From assembly GCA_045126515.1 (NCBI GenBank), contig JBGVOM010000048.1, forward strand, positions 80,577 through 144,576: a DNA stretch of 64,000 nucleotides, in the 5' to 3' direction. The DNA comes from RUG11237 sp045126515 (GTDB lineage Bacteria > Bacillota > Clostridia > Lachnospirales > Lachnospiraceae). Shown here one piece after another: positions 1 to 7,844 of this stretch (its first letter is position 1; every line of letters starts with the position of its first letter). The position numbers and the translations under genes are program-made. The notes under the pieces are model-generated. The model searched no databases and was not told the origin of the DNA. It saw nothing but the letters and a program-made list of their open reading frames with translations.

Positions 1-565
1 TAACATCTTCCACGGATAAATGCTCTTTCTCATACAAGAAAACACCTTTACTTACCGATTCCTGAATCACTGGCATTAATTTATTCATAAATTCATTGTG
101 CGTCGCTTTAGCAATGGAACGGTGAAATGCCATTTCCTCCTGAGTTCTGTCCTGTCCTTGCCGTATCATTTCTTCTATCTTTTCTCCTATGGTAAGGATT
201 CTGTGCAATTCACTATCCGTTGCTCGAATGGTAGCGTAATAAGCAGCTTCAGGCTCGAAAATCAGACGCATTTCAAACAAATCATCTACACCAACTTTAG
301 CAGACAGTACTGGTGACAACTCTGTGAAGGGTTGCTCCGTGAATTCTTTTTTTACGAAGGTTCCCTTGCCTCTTTTCACTTCCAACACATTTCCTGCCAC
401 AAGAATCCGAATAGCTTCTCTTAAAGTAATTCTACTAACCCCAAGTTCCTCTGACAATTCATTTTCATTTGGAAGTTTATCCCCCGGCTTATATTTTTTT
501 TCAATGGTTATCATCGAAAGAATCGCATCTGCGGTACTATCCGATAATCGTTCTCCACTTTTCAC
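1..565 (-). CDS. GntR-family (FadR/FCD) transcriptional regulator, C-terminus beyond the window
   Basis: Translating the minus strand from a GTG at 565 gives an open frame of 188 codons that runs off the window. Residues 1-70 form a GntR winged helix-turn-helix (ADAILSMI, then PNENELSEELGVSRITLREA, then KRGKGTFV). An FCD ligand domain begins near residue 85 (DLFEMRLIFEPEAAYYA). The GTG is chosen because GGAGGG lies 8 nt upstream; the next ATG would cut into the DNA-binding domain. FCD regulators usually sense small organic acids or amino acids and repress neighbouring catabolic genes. The target operon lies outside the window, so its ligand cannot be inferred. Confidence 0.9.
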   Translation of the reverse strand, partial: MKSGERLSDSTADAILSMITIEKKYKPGDKLPNENELSEELGVSRITLREAIRILVAGNVLEVKRGKGTFVKKEFTEQPFTELSPVLSAKVGVDDLFEMRLIFEPEAAYYATIRATDSELHRILTIGEKIEEMIRQGQDRTQEEMAFHRSIAKATHNEFMNKLMPVIQESVSKGVFLYEKEHLSVEDV

Positions 566-603
566 AATATCTGCCCTCCATTCATCCGCTTTTGACCAGT
601 TCT

Positions 604-631
604 ATTATAATACATGAAAAAGAATTGTCAA
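604..631 (-). promoter_or_regulatory. Sigma-A-type promoter for the GntR gene at 565
   Basis: The minus strand shows TTGACA (626-631), a 16-nt spacer and TATAAT (604-609), both boxes perfect, about 40 nt before the GTG start. The transcript leader holds ACTGGTC (revcomp of 594-600), which is like one half of the palindrome in the ABC operon leader near 13113. Confidence 0.75.
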
Positions 632-650
632 ACAGCCTCTCAACTTCCAC

Positions 651-1112
651 CTACCTTCCTGCATTCCGAATACGGTCAGAAGACAAAATTTTTCCTAACA
701 TATCATAAAGTGCCCACACCAAAAACATCCCTAATGCAATTCCTAACGCATATTGCATTGTTTTATACCCATATATTCTGGATTCCACCCACTCATTTCG
801 AACTGCATAACTCATGGCATAATACAAGGAACTTCCCGGTATTAGTGGAACCTCTGCAATAATCAGATACAGTGTAGCAGGTGCTTTGTAAATCCGCGCC
901 ATAGTTTCTGCAAACAGCGTAGCAAAGGCGCTGGCAATCAGGGATGGAAAGAAAATATCTTCTCCTAAATACGATGTCACCAAATAAATTCCCCAAGTAA
1001 GACAACCGCCCAATGCTGCCGGAATTAAGTGTCGAATTCTGAGATGAAACATAAGCCCAAATCCCATCGCCCCTAAAAAGGCTGTTGCTAATTGTAGTAT
1101 CATCGTTTCCAT
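651..1112 (-). CDS. Threonine/serine exporter small subunit (DUF3815/ThrE_2, YjjB-like)
   Basis: A 153-residue, very hydrophobic protein with about four to five membrane helices and the YjjB/ThrE_2 signature AEVPLIPGSSLYYAM. This family supplies the second half of the split ThrE threonine/serine exporter; in other bacteria both halves are fused. It starts 1 nt after the stop codon of the YjjP-like gene at 1114, with AGGAGG 5 nt ahead of the ATG, so the two are translationally coupled and probably form one complex in the cytoplasmic membrane. Substrate specificity is inferred from the family only. Confidence 0.88.
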   Translation of the reverse strand: METMILQLATAFLGAMGFGLMFHLRIRHLIPAALGGCLTWGIYLVTSYLGEDIFFPSLIASAFATLFAETMARIYKAPATLYLIIAEVPLIPGSSLYYAMSYAVRNEWVESRIYGYKTMQYALGIALGMFLVWALYDMLGKILSSDRIRNAGR

Positions 1113-1113
1113 T

Positions 1114-1863
1114 TCATCCTCCTATCAGCCAAATAGCTGCCATAAACCCAAAAGCAAGAGCACCCGCCCACAAAAGAGTTTCCACTAGTCTCATAATCCC
1201 CGAAATCGTATCTCCAACCAATACATTACGCACTGCATTGGTCATGGCAATTCCGGGAATCAGAAGCATAATATCACCAATCATAATTTTATCCATGTGC
1301 ATAAAAGGATTCATACGTGCCACTGCCCCTATCCCCAAGCCTGACACCACAGAACAAATCAGGTTAAAAACCATGCGGTTTGTACAAAAAGGTGTTAAAT
1401 GTTCCTGCAAAAAACAAATTAGTACTGCAAATGCCGCTGCCGCCACACCATCTGCCAGATTTCCACCAAAAAACACTGCAAAACTACCTGCTGCCAATAC
1501 ACTGCCCAAATAAAATTTCCCCGACTCTGGCGGTGCGTTTTGTATTTTATCCAACTCTTCTCTTAGACTTTCTATTGGCATTGGCTGCTCACAGCATTTA
1601 CGGCTCAAGGCATTAATATCTTCCAGTTTTCTAAAATCTGTTTCTCCCGGACTCAAAATACGTCTTGTCTGAGTATGTGTACTTCCATTTTGAAAAGTCA
1701 TGGTTACGACTATGCAAGAAGTAATTACAAACGTATTCATCCTACTGGCACCATAAGCCTTTCCCATACGGTTCAAAGTATCTTCTACCCGATTAACCTC
1801 TGCTCCATTGGCTAACATCGCTTCAGCTAAATTCAGAAGTTCCTGCAAAATTTCTTCCTGCAT
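1114..1863 (-). CDS. Threonine/serine exporter large subunit (DUF1212/ThrE, YjjP-like)
   Basis: A 249-residue protein. The N-terminal cytoplasmic half (about 1-115) contains the ThrE family pattern LANGAEVNRVEDTLNRMGKA. Four to five membrane helices follow, with the PGIAMTNAVRNVLVGDTISG block typical of DUF1212. It probably pairs with the 153-residue subunit encoded directly downstream to export threonine, serine or related small molecules. AAAGGAAG precedes the ATG by 6 nt. The upstream small coiled-coil gene ends 3 nt before this start, so all three are one transcript. Confidence 0.88.
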   Translation of the reverse strand: MQEEILQELLNLAEAMLANGAEVNRVEDTLNRMGKAYGASRMNTFVITSCIVVTMTFQNGSTHTQTRRILSPGETDFRKLEDINALSRKCCEQPMPIESLREELDKIQNAPPESGKFYLGSVLAAGSFAVFFGGNLADGVAAAAFAVLICFLQEHLTPFCTNRMVFNLICSVVSGLGIGAVARMNPFMHMDKIMIGDIMLLIPGIAMTNAVRNVLVGDTISGIMRLVETLLWAGALAFGFMAAIWLIGG

Positions 1864-1866
1864 TGT

Positions 1867-2082
1867 TTACTTCCTTTCCCGCAGCTTTTTTAAGTATTCA
1901 TCTTTTAACTTATTCTTCTGTTCTAATTCCTGTATCTGCCTTTTAAGATAATCCAGATAATCTTCCGTCACCCTTACTCCACCTCTGACAGCAACATCTT
2001 CATGGATGCTCATTTCCTGAAGCCACTGCCGTATAGATTTTTCTCTGATTTCATTGTAAGTGTTATCCTCTTTTATAAACAT
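1867..2082 (-). CDS. Small coiled-coil protein, first gene of the thrE-type operon
   Basis: A 71-residue, highly charged protein. The C-terminal half (LDYLKRQIQELEQKNKLKDE) reads as an amphipathic coiled coil; the N-terminal half contains SIRQWLQEMSIHEDVAVRGG. I recognise no family. It is likely real: an AAGG ribosome site precedes the ATG, a strong promoter lies upstream at 2129-2157, and the thrE homologue starts 3 nt after its stop. A regulatory or assembly partner of the exporter is possible but unproven. Confidence 0.65.
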   Translation of the reverse strand: MFIKEDNTYNEIREKSIRQWLQEMSIHEDVAVRGGVRVTEDYLDYLKRQIQELEQKNKLKDEYLKKLRERK

Positions 2083-2128
2083 ACCTTACCAACCTTCCCT
2101 TTCTCTTTCCAAGCCTAAATTTAACTAG

Positions 2129-2157
2129 ATTATAGTATAAATTTATTATGCTTTCAA
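2129..2157 (-). promoter_or_regulatory. Promoter of the small protein/thrE operon
   Basis: The minus strand shows TTGAAA (2152-2157), a 17-nt spacer and TATAAT (2129-2134). The -35 box lies inside the last codons of the DUF6179-like gene, so the exporter operon can be transcribed independently of it. Confidence 0.7.
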
Positions 2158-2757
2158 TTGAAGTTCAATAATCTCTTTTAAATTAAAAAATTCTTTCTCA
2201 TATCTTGGATGAAAGGTGCGTAATTCATCTATAATATATGTTTTGGGAAATTTCTGCAAAAAAATCTGTTCTTCATAAATCCGGTCAATGTATTGTGCTA
2301 TCATATCAATCCCTGTAAGTTCCATATCCATCCCAAGAACCGGATAATCCATAGTAATAATATTTTCCATAGGTGAATATTTCGCATCATAGTAAAGGAA
2401 AAAGGCGTTTAACCCTTTTTCAACAGTGTCTCGGTAGTTTTCATTTCCATAATGATAAAAAATGTTCAACAGTTCATTGTATCGCTCCAATGTTTTTTTC
2501 ACCTTCTGGCACACCACCTCGTACCCTTGCTTATACGCTTCTTTTGCCGGAACAACATTAGATGCGAGCATGCCATCTTTATTATCACTTTCATAAAAAT
2601 GACGAATGCAGTAAATAACAGCTTCCATAAGACTTCTGGCTCTCTCATAGGTAACTGATGTGCTTTCGCCAGAAGTAAATTCTACTGTCAGTCTTGCTAC
2701 AATGGGCATTAATTCTTCCAAACCATATATCTCTGTAATATTTACCTTATTCTTCAT
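2146..2757 (-). CDS. DUF6179-like protein
   Basis: A 203-residue, apparently soluble, mostly helical protein without signal peptide or membrane segment (NIFYHYGNENYRDTVEKGLN and TYIIDELRTFHPRYEKEFFN are characteristic stretches). It resembles the DUF6179 family found in Lachnospiraceae; the function is unknown. The ATG at 2757 is preferred because GGAGGG sits 10 nt upstream; the ATG at 2766 would be only 1 nt from that site. It overlaps the end of the upstream gene by 11 bp, so the two are translationally coupled and probably act together. Confidence 0.72.
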   Translation of the reverse strand: MKNKVNITEIYGLEELMPIVARLTVEFTSGESTSVTYERARSLMEAVIYCIRHFYESDNKDGMLASNVVPAKEAYKQGYEVVCQKVKKTLERYNELLNIFYHYGNENYRDTVEKGLNAFFLYYDAKYSPMENIITMDYPVLGMDMELTGIDMIAQYIDRIYEEQIFLQKFPKTYIIDELRTFHPRYEKEFFNLKEIIELQLKA

Positions 2758-3208
2758 TGCGTTCATACCCTCCAATAAATTTGTGTGTTCGCTTCCGAAT
2801 GTTCCTCGCAAATTCTTCCAGGCAGGTATCCTCAAGGTGCTCTAAGGACCCCTGACACACCCCATCGAAGGCCTCCCGCATATAAGAAATCAATTCATCA
2901 TCCGTAACCTCATCCATAGATTCATTTTTGTAAAGATAAAAAATCTCCTGTAATCCCATAATTGTTTCCATATAATTATCCTGATACACAAAAGGAGAAT
3001 CACAAAACGCAAATATAAGCTTCTTTAAGATTCCTTCTCCAAATTCCACCCTCTGCTGCTCCATCAGAGTATTTCTTCGCTCCTTTGCTAACACACACAC
3101 ATCTTCCTCTGATAAGCTAAGCCCAAACCTTTGGGTGTATGTATTGGTTTCCAAAAGACTCTGCATTTGATATTTTTCTGAAAACTCCAGATAAAATTTT
3201 TCGTCCAC
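2747..3208 (-). CDS. DUF6323-like protein
   Basis: A soluble helical protein of about 153 residues resembling DUF6323 (TYTQRFGLSLSEEDVCVLAK near the N-terminus; LEEFARNIRKRTHKFIGGY at the end). Function unknown; in this lineage it tends to sit next to DUF6179. AGGAGG lies 8 nt before a GTG at 3208 but only 2 nt before an ATG at 3214, so the GTG is taken as the start; a GTG at 3232 is also open. The gene overlaps its downstream partner by 11 bp. Confidence 0.7.
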   Translation of the reverse strand: MDEKFYLEFSEKYQMQSLLETNTYTQRFGLSLSEEDVCVLAKERRNTLMEQQRVEFGEGILKKLIFAFCDSPFVYQDNYMETIMGLQEIFYLYKNESMDEVTDDELISYMREAFDGVCQGSLEHLEDTCLEEFARNIRKRTHKFIGGYERNEE

Positions 3209-3265
3209 AAACATAACCTCCTCTTTTAACACTCCGGCATTTCACAAACAACCAGACACTTTATC

Positions 3266-3289
3266 CTGCCAGGCAGTTTATGTATTATA
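3266..3289 (-). promoter_or_regulatory. -10 box and perfect palindrome ahead of the DUF6323/DUF6179 pair
   Basis: TATAAT occurs on the minus strand at 3284-3289, without a good -35 box. It is followed by the perfect 11-bp palindrome CTGCCAGGCAG (3266-3276) in the predicted leader. A role as operator is only a guess. Confidence 0.35.
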
Positions 3290-3352
3290 CCGCCCCTTGG
3301 ATTCACTTACCAGTCTTGAAATTTTTGCGTTTTTGTGGTATTATAGATATAG

Positions 3353-3399
3353 AAAAACGAGAGAAATTTTGTAAATTTTACAAATTTCTCTCGTTTTTT
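3353..3399 (-). terminator. Bidirectional intrinsic terminator after the aminotransferase gene
   Basis: A long A/T-rich stem with CGAGAGAAAT (3358-3367) and ATTTCTCTCG (3384-3393) as outer arms is flanked by five T on the minus strand and six T on the plus strand. It ends transcription of the aminotransferase gene that stops at 3421. Confidence 0.85.
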
Positions 3400-3420
3400 C
3401 GTTATCTATTTACTTTTACT

Positions 3421-4704
3421 TTACTGTTCTAATAATTTCTCTACGGAAGCAAGTTTTACACATAAAACAAGAATCTTTGTTGCTTCCACCATTTCTTCTG
3501 GTGTCGGGAAAGAAGGAGCGATACGAATATTAGAATCCTCCGGATCCTTTCCGTATGGATAAGTTGCACCTGCACCGGTAAGGACTACACCCAGTTTTTT
3601 ACATTTCTCAACGATAGCTTTTGCACATCCCGGCATCGCATTAAAGGAAATGAAATATCCACCTCTTGGTTTTATCCAGCTTCCAATTTCAAGTCCGGCA
3701 AGCTCAGAATCCAAGATTTCAAGTACAGCCTCAAATTTCGGACGAAGAAGTTCTCCATGTTTCTTCATATGAGCTTTCAATCCATTGATGTCTTTGAAAA
3801 ATCTCACATGACGCAGCTGATTAATCTTGTCATGTCCAATCGTCTGAACTGTCATCTGTTTCAGAATGTACTCCATATTTTCCTTGGAGGTAGCAATTGC
3901 TGACACACCGGAACCTGGGAAAGTTACCTTTGAAGTTGATGCAAAGATATAAACCATGTTTGGATTACCAGCTTTTTCACACTCGTCAAGAATATTAAGA
4001 ATTTCATCCTGAACATCATCATAGATATGATGAATACAATATGCATTATCCCAGAAAATTCGGAAATCTTCTGCTTTCGGCTTTAAGTTTGCAAGACGCT
4101 TTACTACTTCATCAGAATATGATATACCTGTTGGATTTGAGTATTTTGGCACACACCAGATTCCCTTTACTGCTTCATCATTGTTCACGTATTCCTCTAC
4201 TAAATCCATATCCGGTCCGTCTTCTTTCAACGGGATATTAATCATCTCAATTCCAAATAATTCAGTAATTTTAAAATGTCTGTCATATCCCGGAACCGGA
4301 CACAAAAATTTAACCTTATCCAATTTACACCATGGAGTAGAACCATTTACTCCCAGAGTCATGGAACGTGATATGGTATCATACATAATATTCAAACTGG
4401 AATTACCACATACAATTACATTATCTTTTTTCACTTCCATCATGTCTGCCATTAACTGTCTACATTCACCAATACCATCCAAATCACCATAATTTCTGGT
4501 ATCATTTCCTAATAATGTATTCATATCTGACTGACTGTTAACAGTATCCAGCATTGGCATGGACAAAATTAACTGGGAAGCCCCTGGCTTTCCTCTTGCC
4601 ATATTTAAAGAAAGTCCTTTTGCCTCTTGTACCTTAAATTCCTTTTCTAAACTCTCTTTTAATGTTAAGAGTTCATCACGATTCATATTCTTGTATGCTT
4701 TCAT
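3421..4704 (-). CDS. Aspartate aminotransferase, class I subgroup Ic (Corynebacterium AspB-like)
   Basis: A 427-residue PLP enzyme. The PLP lysine is Lys259 in STSKVTFPGSG. The substrate/cofactor loop YSNPTG is at 189-194, the PLP-ring aspartate is in WDNAYCIHH (218-226), and the C-terminal arginine lies in SNIRIAPSFP. The N-terminal MARGKPGASQL is characteristic of this subgroup, whose members interconvert aspartate and oxaloacetate with glutamate/2-oxoglutarate. Length fits the family. It is monocistronic: it has its own terminator and a ribosome site (AGGAG) ahead of the ATG. It probably supplies cytoplasmic aspartate; a different amino-acid preference cannot be excluded. Confidence 0.88.
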   Translation of the reverse strand: MKAYKNMNRDELLTLKESLEKEFKVQEAKGLSLNMARGKPGASQLILSMPMLDTVNSQSDMNTLLGNDTRNYGDLDGIGECRQLMADMMEVKKDNVIVCGNSSLNIMYDTISRSMTLGVNGSTPWCKLDKVKFLCPVPGYDRHFKITELFGIEMINIPLKEDGPDMDLVEEYVNNDEAVKGIWCVPKYSNPTGISYSDEVVKRLANLKPKAEDFRIFWDNAYCIHHIYDDVQDEILNILDECEKAGNPNMVYIFASTSKVTFPGSGVSAIATSKENMEYILKQMTVQTIGHDKINQLRHVRFFKDINGLKAHMKKHGELLRPKFEAVLEILDSELAGLEIGSWIKPRGGYFISFNAMPGCAKAIVEKCKKLGVVLTGAGATYPYGKDPEDSNIRIAPSFPTPEEMVEATKILVLCVKLASVEKLLEQ

Positions 4705-4800
4705 AGTATAATCACTCCTACTTATATTTGTGTAATCGACTTATTTTAACACTTATCTTCTTTTATTTCAATATACTTCTCACTTTTATCTTCACTTTTA

Positions 4801-5123
4801 GTAACAGTTCAGCCTTCTGGTTGGAAGGACGCTCATAAGTACTGCAAATTCTTCCTTGGAAGGCAGAGGCAACGCGAATGCGAACTAACTGTCAAGGGCG
4901 GCTAAGACGTTCCAGAAGGCTGTCACGCCTAAGCCGCCCTAGACAGTGGATTTTGCATTCTCTAAGAACGCCTCTTAAATTGCCTTTCAAAGAAGAATTT
5001 GTAGCACTTATGAGCTGTTCTTCAAAGACGATAGGTTTGAATGTTACAATTCAAACTTTATGCCGTTTGCCATGTACAGCGCATAGCAGATATAATTCTT
5101 CCCGGAAAGGCTGAAGCTGTTAC
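4801..5123. repeat. Long palindromic element A (about 320 bp)
   Basis: This fills most of the gap between the aminotransferase and the AEC gene. The outermost arms pair (GTAACAG..TTCAGCCTT near 4801-4816 with AAGGCTGAAGCTGTTAC at 5107-5123). Inside, a 35-nt arm (4830-4864) is almost complementary to 4981-5015. A central stem (4888-4908 with about 4925-4947) contains AGGGCGGCT. Roughly 200 nt can fold into one interrupted hairpin, and the 3' part adds a small GTTTGAAT hairpin. It is nearly identical over about 200 nt to the inverted copy at 35.4 kb and shares blocks with 13.2 kb. No transposase is encoded. It begins 2 bp after the AEC stop codon. Confidence 0.8.
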
Positions 5124-5125
5124 TA

Positions 5126-6040
5126 TTAAATTACCAAACTCATCACAACTGTAATTGTCACAAAAGACACCACCGTTGTCACCATAATTCCTCTGGATAA
5201 AATCTGAGTATCCTCCCCTGTTTTCTCCGCCTGAATTAACGGCAGGTTGGCCACCGGCATGGACACCATCAGACAAAATGCCAGCACCATGTCTTCAGAT
5301 AAATGTAGTGCCCGCAGAACATATGCCAGCAAAATTGGCAACAAAAGCATACGCACTAAAATGTAAGGCCAGATACTTTTTTCTTTGAAGCTTTCCTTAA
5401 AGGAAGACTTAGCTAAAGATACCCCCAGCAGACTCATGGATAAAAATACGGTAGCATTGCCAAGATAAATAATACTGTTTCCTATGATATTCGGCAGAGA
5501 GATGTCAAACCAGAAAACCACCAGGGTCAGAAGTGACATCAGTGTTCCGGGACTGATAAGTTTCGAAAACTGAATTTTTCCCTTTTTCCCACCAAGCACC
5601 TGTATTCCATGTGTATAGAAAAACAGGCAGAACATTACATTAAACACAATAACATAAAGCATCCCTGTATCGCTAAGTACTGCCTTTGCCACCGGAATTC
5701 CGATAAACCCTACATTTGTATACACGGTCATTAAATTATAATATTTCTGCTCTATGTCTAGAACACGAATCAGTTTGGGAATCAGTATGCCCAACACACA
5801 AAGCAGAATATAAATAACAACAGCTACCCCCACTGCTGTCAGCAGTTCTTTATGGGTAGCTTTAATATCTCCGGTAAGAATACAGGACATTACCAGTGCC
5901 GGATTACATACATCTGTGACAATCGCAGACATTTTTTTGGAAGTACTGTCATCTATCATGTTCTTTTTATACATCAAAATTCCAATTCCTACCAAAATCG
6001 CAATTACTGCCATCTGCTGTAAAATAATTAATGTACTCAT
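5126..6040 (-). CDS. AEC-family (auxin efflux carrier-type) transporter
   Basis: A 304-residue integral membrane protein with about ten helices in two five-helix halves, with the family elements DVCNPALV and YTNVGFIGIPVAKAVL in the first half and SMPVANLPLIQAE in the second. AEC carriers move organic acids such as malate or malonate, or amino-acid-like anions. The ATG at 6040 is chosen over an upstream in-frame start because GGAGAGGA lies just before it. The gene begins 4 nt after the GntR regulator stop, so the regulator and transporter are one unit. The substrate is unknown; context suggests a hydroxy- or keto-acid linked to the operon that ends at 6847. Confidence 0.88.
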   Translation of the reverse strand: MSTLIILQQMAVIAILVGIGILMYKKNMIDDSTSKKMSAIVTDVCNPALVMSCILTGDIKATHKELLTAVGVAVVIYILLCVLGILIPKLIRVLDIEQKYYNLMTVYTNVGFIGIPVAKAVLSDTGMLYVIVFNVMFCLFFYTHGIQVLGGKKGKIQFSKLISPGTLMSLLTLVVFWFDISLPNIIGNSIIYLGNATVFLSMSLLGVSLAKSSFKESFKEKSIWPYILVRMLLLPILLAYVLRALHLSEDMVLAFCLMVSMPVANLPLIQAEKTGEDTQILSRGIMVTTVVSFVTITVVMSLVI

Positions 6041-6044
6041 ACTG

Positions 6045-6707
6045 CTATTCCTCTCCGATATGCGAACGAATACATCTGATATGCACTCCAATCGCTTCTA
6101 GTAACTCCTTTTCATTTTGTGCTTTTAGTGCTTCTATGATTTTTTTATGTTCCTTGTTTGCCCGGGTTCGTACTTCCCTGCTCTGCAAAAGTTGTTCCCG
6201 ATTTGCCATATTATTCAAAGTACCTGTCATAATGCTTAGCACTCTGTTATGAGTACAGATAGACAATGCCAAATGGAATTTTGCATCATAATCCACATAA
6301 GTTCTTCCATCTTCAATGCAGTTTTCCATATTTTCATACAATTCTTCCAAAACCTCTATATCACGCTGATTTACACGTTGCAAAATCAACTTTAACATGG
6401 CAATTTCCAGTAATTCTCTGGCTTCTACCACATCCTCCGGCTCCACCTGACTCATGTCCATTGCATCCTCAAACTTGCTGATTAATGCCTTATCATCCGG
6501 AATGTTTACATAACTTCCCTTTCCATACATAGTATGCACAAGCCCTTTTTCGTTCAAAAGCTTTATTGCTTCCCTGATGACAGTACGACTGACCTCATAT
6601 TCTGCCGCCAGTTTTCGTTCTGACAGCTTTTCATTCACCTGCAGTGCTCCGTTCTGAATACGTTCTATAATATTATCTGCCACCTGCATATATAAAAGTT
6701 CAGCCAT
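6045..6707 (-). CDS. GntR-family (FCD) transcriptional regulator
   Basis: A 220-residue protein with an N-terminal winged helix (SERKLAAEYEVSRTVIREAI, about 27-46; YGKGSYVNIP, about 59-68) and an all-helical FCD effector domain (about 80-215). That domain includes VEARELLEIAMLKLILQ and the metal-ligand-type histidines of FHLALSICTHNRV. FCD regulators respond to carboxylic acids, sugar acids or amino acids. Cotranscribed with the AEC carrier from the promoter at 6771-6799. Candidate target besides itself: the TGGT-N3-ACCA site at 13108-13118 in front of the neighbouring ABC transporter operon. Confidence 0.92.
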   Translation of the reverse strand: MAELLYMQVADNIIERIQNGALQVNEKLSERKLAAEYEVSRTVIREAIKLLNEKGLVHTMYGKGSYVNIPDDKALISKFEDAMDMSQVEPEDVVEARELLEIAMLKLILQRVNQRDIEVLEELYENMENCIEDGRTYVDYDAKFHLALSICTHNRVLSIMTGTLNNMANREQLLQSREVRTRANKEHKKIIEALKAQNEKELLEAIGVHIRCIRSHIGEE

Positions 6708-6770
6708 ACACCATCCTCCCTCCGTTTTTCCAAGATGTTTTCTAAATTTATCCTATGTTGATATGTCCTT

Positions 6771-6799
6771 ATTATAACTGAATTTTCCACTTTTGTCAC
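6771..6799 (-). promoter_or_regulatory. Promoter of the GntR/AEC operon
   Basis: The minus strand reads GTGACA (6794-6799), a 17-nt spacer and TATAAT (6771-6776), about 64 nt before the ATG of the regulator. It separates this pair from the operon that ends at 6847. Confidence 0.7.
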
Positions 6800-6846
6800 A
6801 AAAGATTTTCGAATTTACGAATACTCATTCTGAATACTTACATTTT

Positions 6847-7833
6847 TTAATAAGTCACATCAGAATTTACTAAATTTGTTGGACGTTCGTTCTTTGACAA
6901 CCGCTGCACCAAATGTTCTAAAGAACGTCTTCTTCCTTCATAGAAAGAATCTTCTGACATAAATGCTGCATGAGGTGTTAAAATACAATTCTCCATCCCA
7001 AACAATTCGCTGCTCTCTGTCATTTCATCCTCAATAACATCTACAGCTGCTGCCTGAATCCATCTCTCCTGCAATGCCTTTACCAGAGCCTTTTCATCTA
7101 CCACAGAGCCTCTGGCTGTGTTGATAAAAAATGCAGTATCTTTCATTTTCTTAAACTGTTCTTCCCCCATCATATGATATGTTACACCCTCTATTAATGG
7201 ACAGTGCATGGAAACAAAATCCGACTTTTCTAACAGTTCATCTAAAGTTTCTGCCTTTTCGCATCCAAATTCTTTCAAATATTCTGCAGTTTTGGTAGGT
7301 GCATACACAAGAATGGTAAGCCCCATTGCCTTTAACATGGGCACCATACGTTTTGGAATTTCTCCGAAAAATACCATTCCAAAAACTTTTCCCTGCATGC
7401 GGTAAGTTTTATAGCCCAACAGCGGATCCCATTTACCGGACTGAACCGTACGGTCAAAATATGTAATCTTTCTTGCTAGGTCAATGGCAAAGCCTACGGA
7501 ATGCAACGCTACTTCATCTGCACAAAATCCAGGTATATTGGTTACACAGATATGGTGGTCGGTAGCCGCTGAAATATCCACATTATTATAGCCAATACTC
7601 TGCAAAGATACAATTTTTAATTTCGGACACATATCTATAACTTCTTTTGTAACCTTGTCATATTCTACCACCAGACCTTCTGCCCCACTGTCACGGACAT
7701 ACTCTCCGAAAGTCTTTTTATATTCTTTGTCCTTAATTTCAATAAGCTCGATATCCGTGATACCCCACTCTTGCAACAACTGCTTTTCATAATCTAAGGT
7801 ATCGTCAATATTAAAATACAATACTTTTGCCAT
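6847..7833 (-). CDS. D-2-hydroxyacid dehydrogenase (NAD-dependent, CtBP/D-lactate dehydrogenase superfamily)
   Basis: A 328-residue protein with the two-domain D-2-hydroxyacid dehydrogenase layout. Catalytic positions are present: Arg241 in NTARGSVVDE, Glu268/270 in DVIEDE, and His288 in TPHAAF. The nucleotide loop at 152-160 reads GMVFFGEIP instead of the usual G-x-G-x-x-G, so two of three glycines are replaced. This is odd and could change cofactor affinity. The family reduces 2-keto acids to D-2-hydroxy acids. It is the last gene of the ABC/alcohol dehydrogenase operon, 11 nt after the kinase-like gene. Its place suggests reducing the keto acid left when the imported amino compound is deaminated; this is inference. 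Confidence 0.85.
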   Translation of the reverse strand: MAKVLYFNIDDTLDYEKQLLQEWGITDIELIEIKDKEYKKTFGEYVRDSGAEGLVVEYDKVTKEVIDMCPKLKIVSLQSIGYNNVDISAATDHHICVTNIPGFCADEVALHSVGFAIDLARKITYFDRTVQSGKWDPLLGYKTYRMQGKVFGMVFFGEIPKRMVPMLKAMGLTILVYAPTKTAEYLKEFGCEKAETLDELLEKSDFVSMHCPLIEGVTYHMMGEEQFKKMKDTAFFINTARGSVVDEKALVKALQERWIQAAAVDVIEDEMTESSELFGMENCILTPHAAFMSEDSFYEGRRRSLEHLVQRLSKNERPTNLVNSDVTY

Positions 7834-7844
7834 CTTTTTCCCTC

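Noticed and set aside
4878..5114. An open frame here (starting MRTNCQGRLRRSRRL) is almost identical to one at 35381-35578 on the minus strand, as if a conserved small basic protein existed.
   Set aside because: Both lie wholly inside palindromic elements A and B; similarity follows from the DNA repeat, no ribosome site precedes them, and element C breaks the frame.
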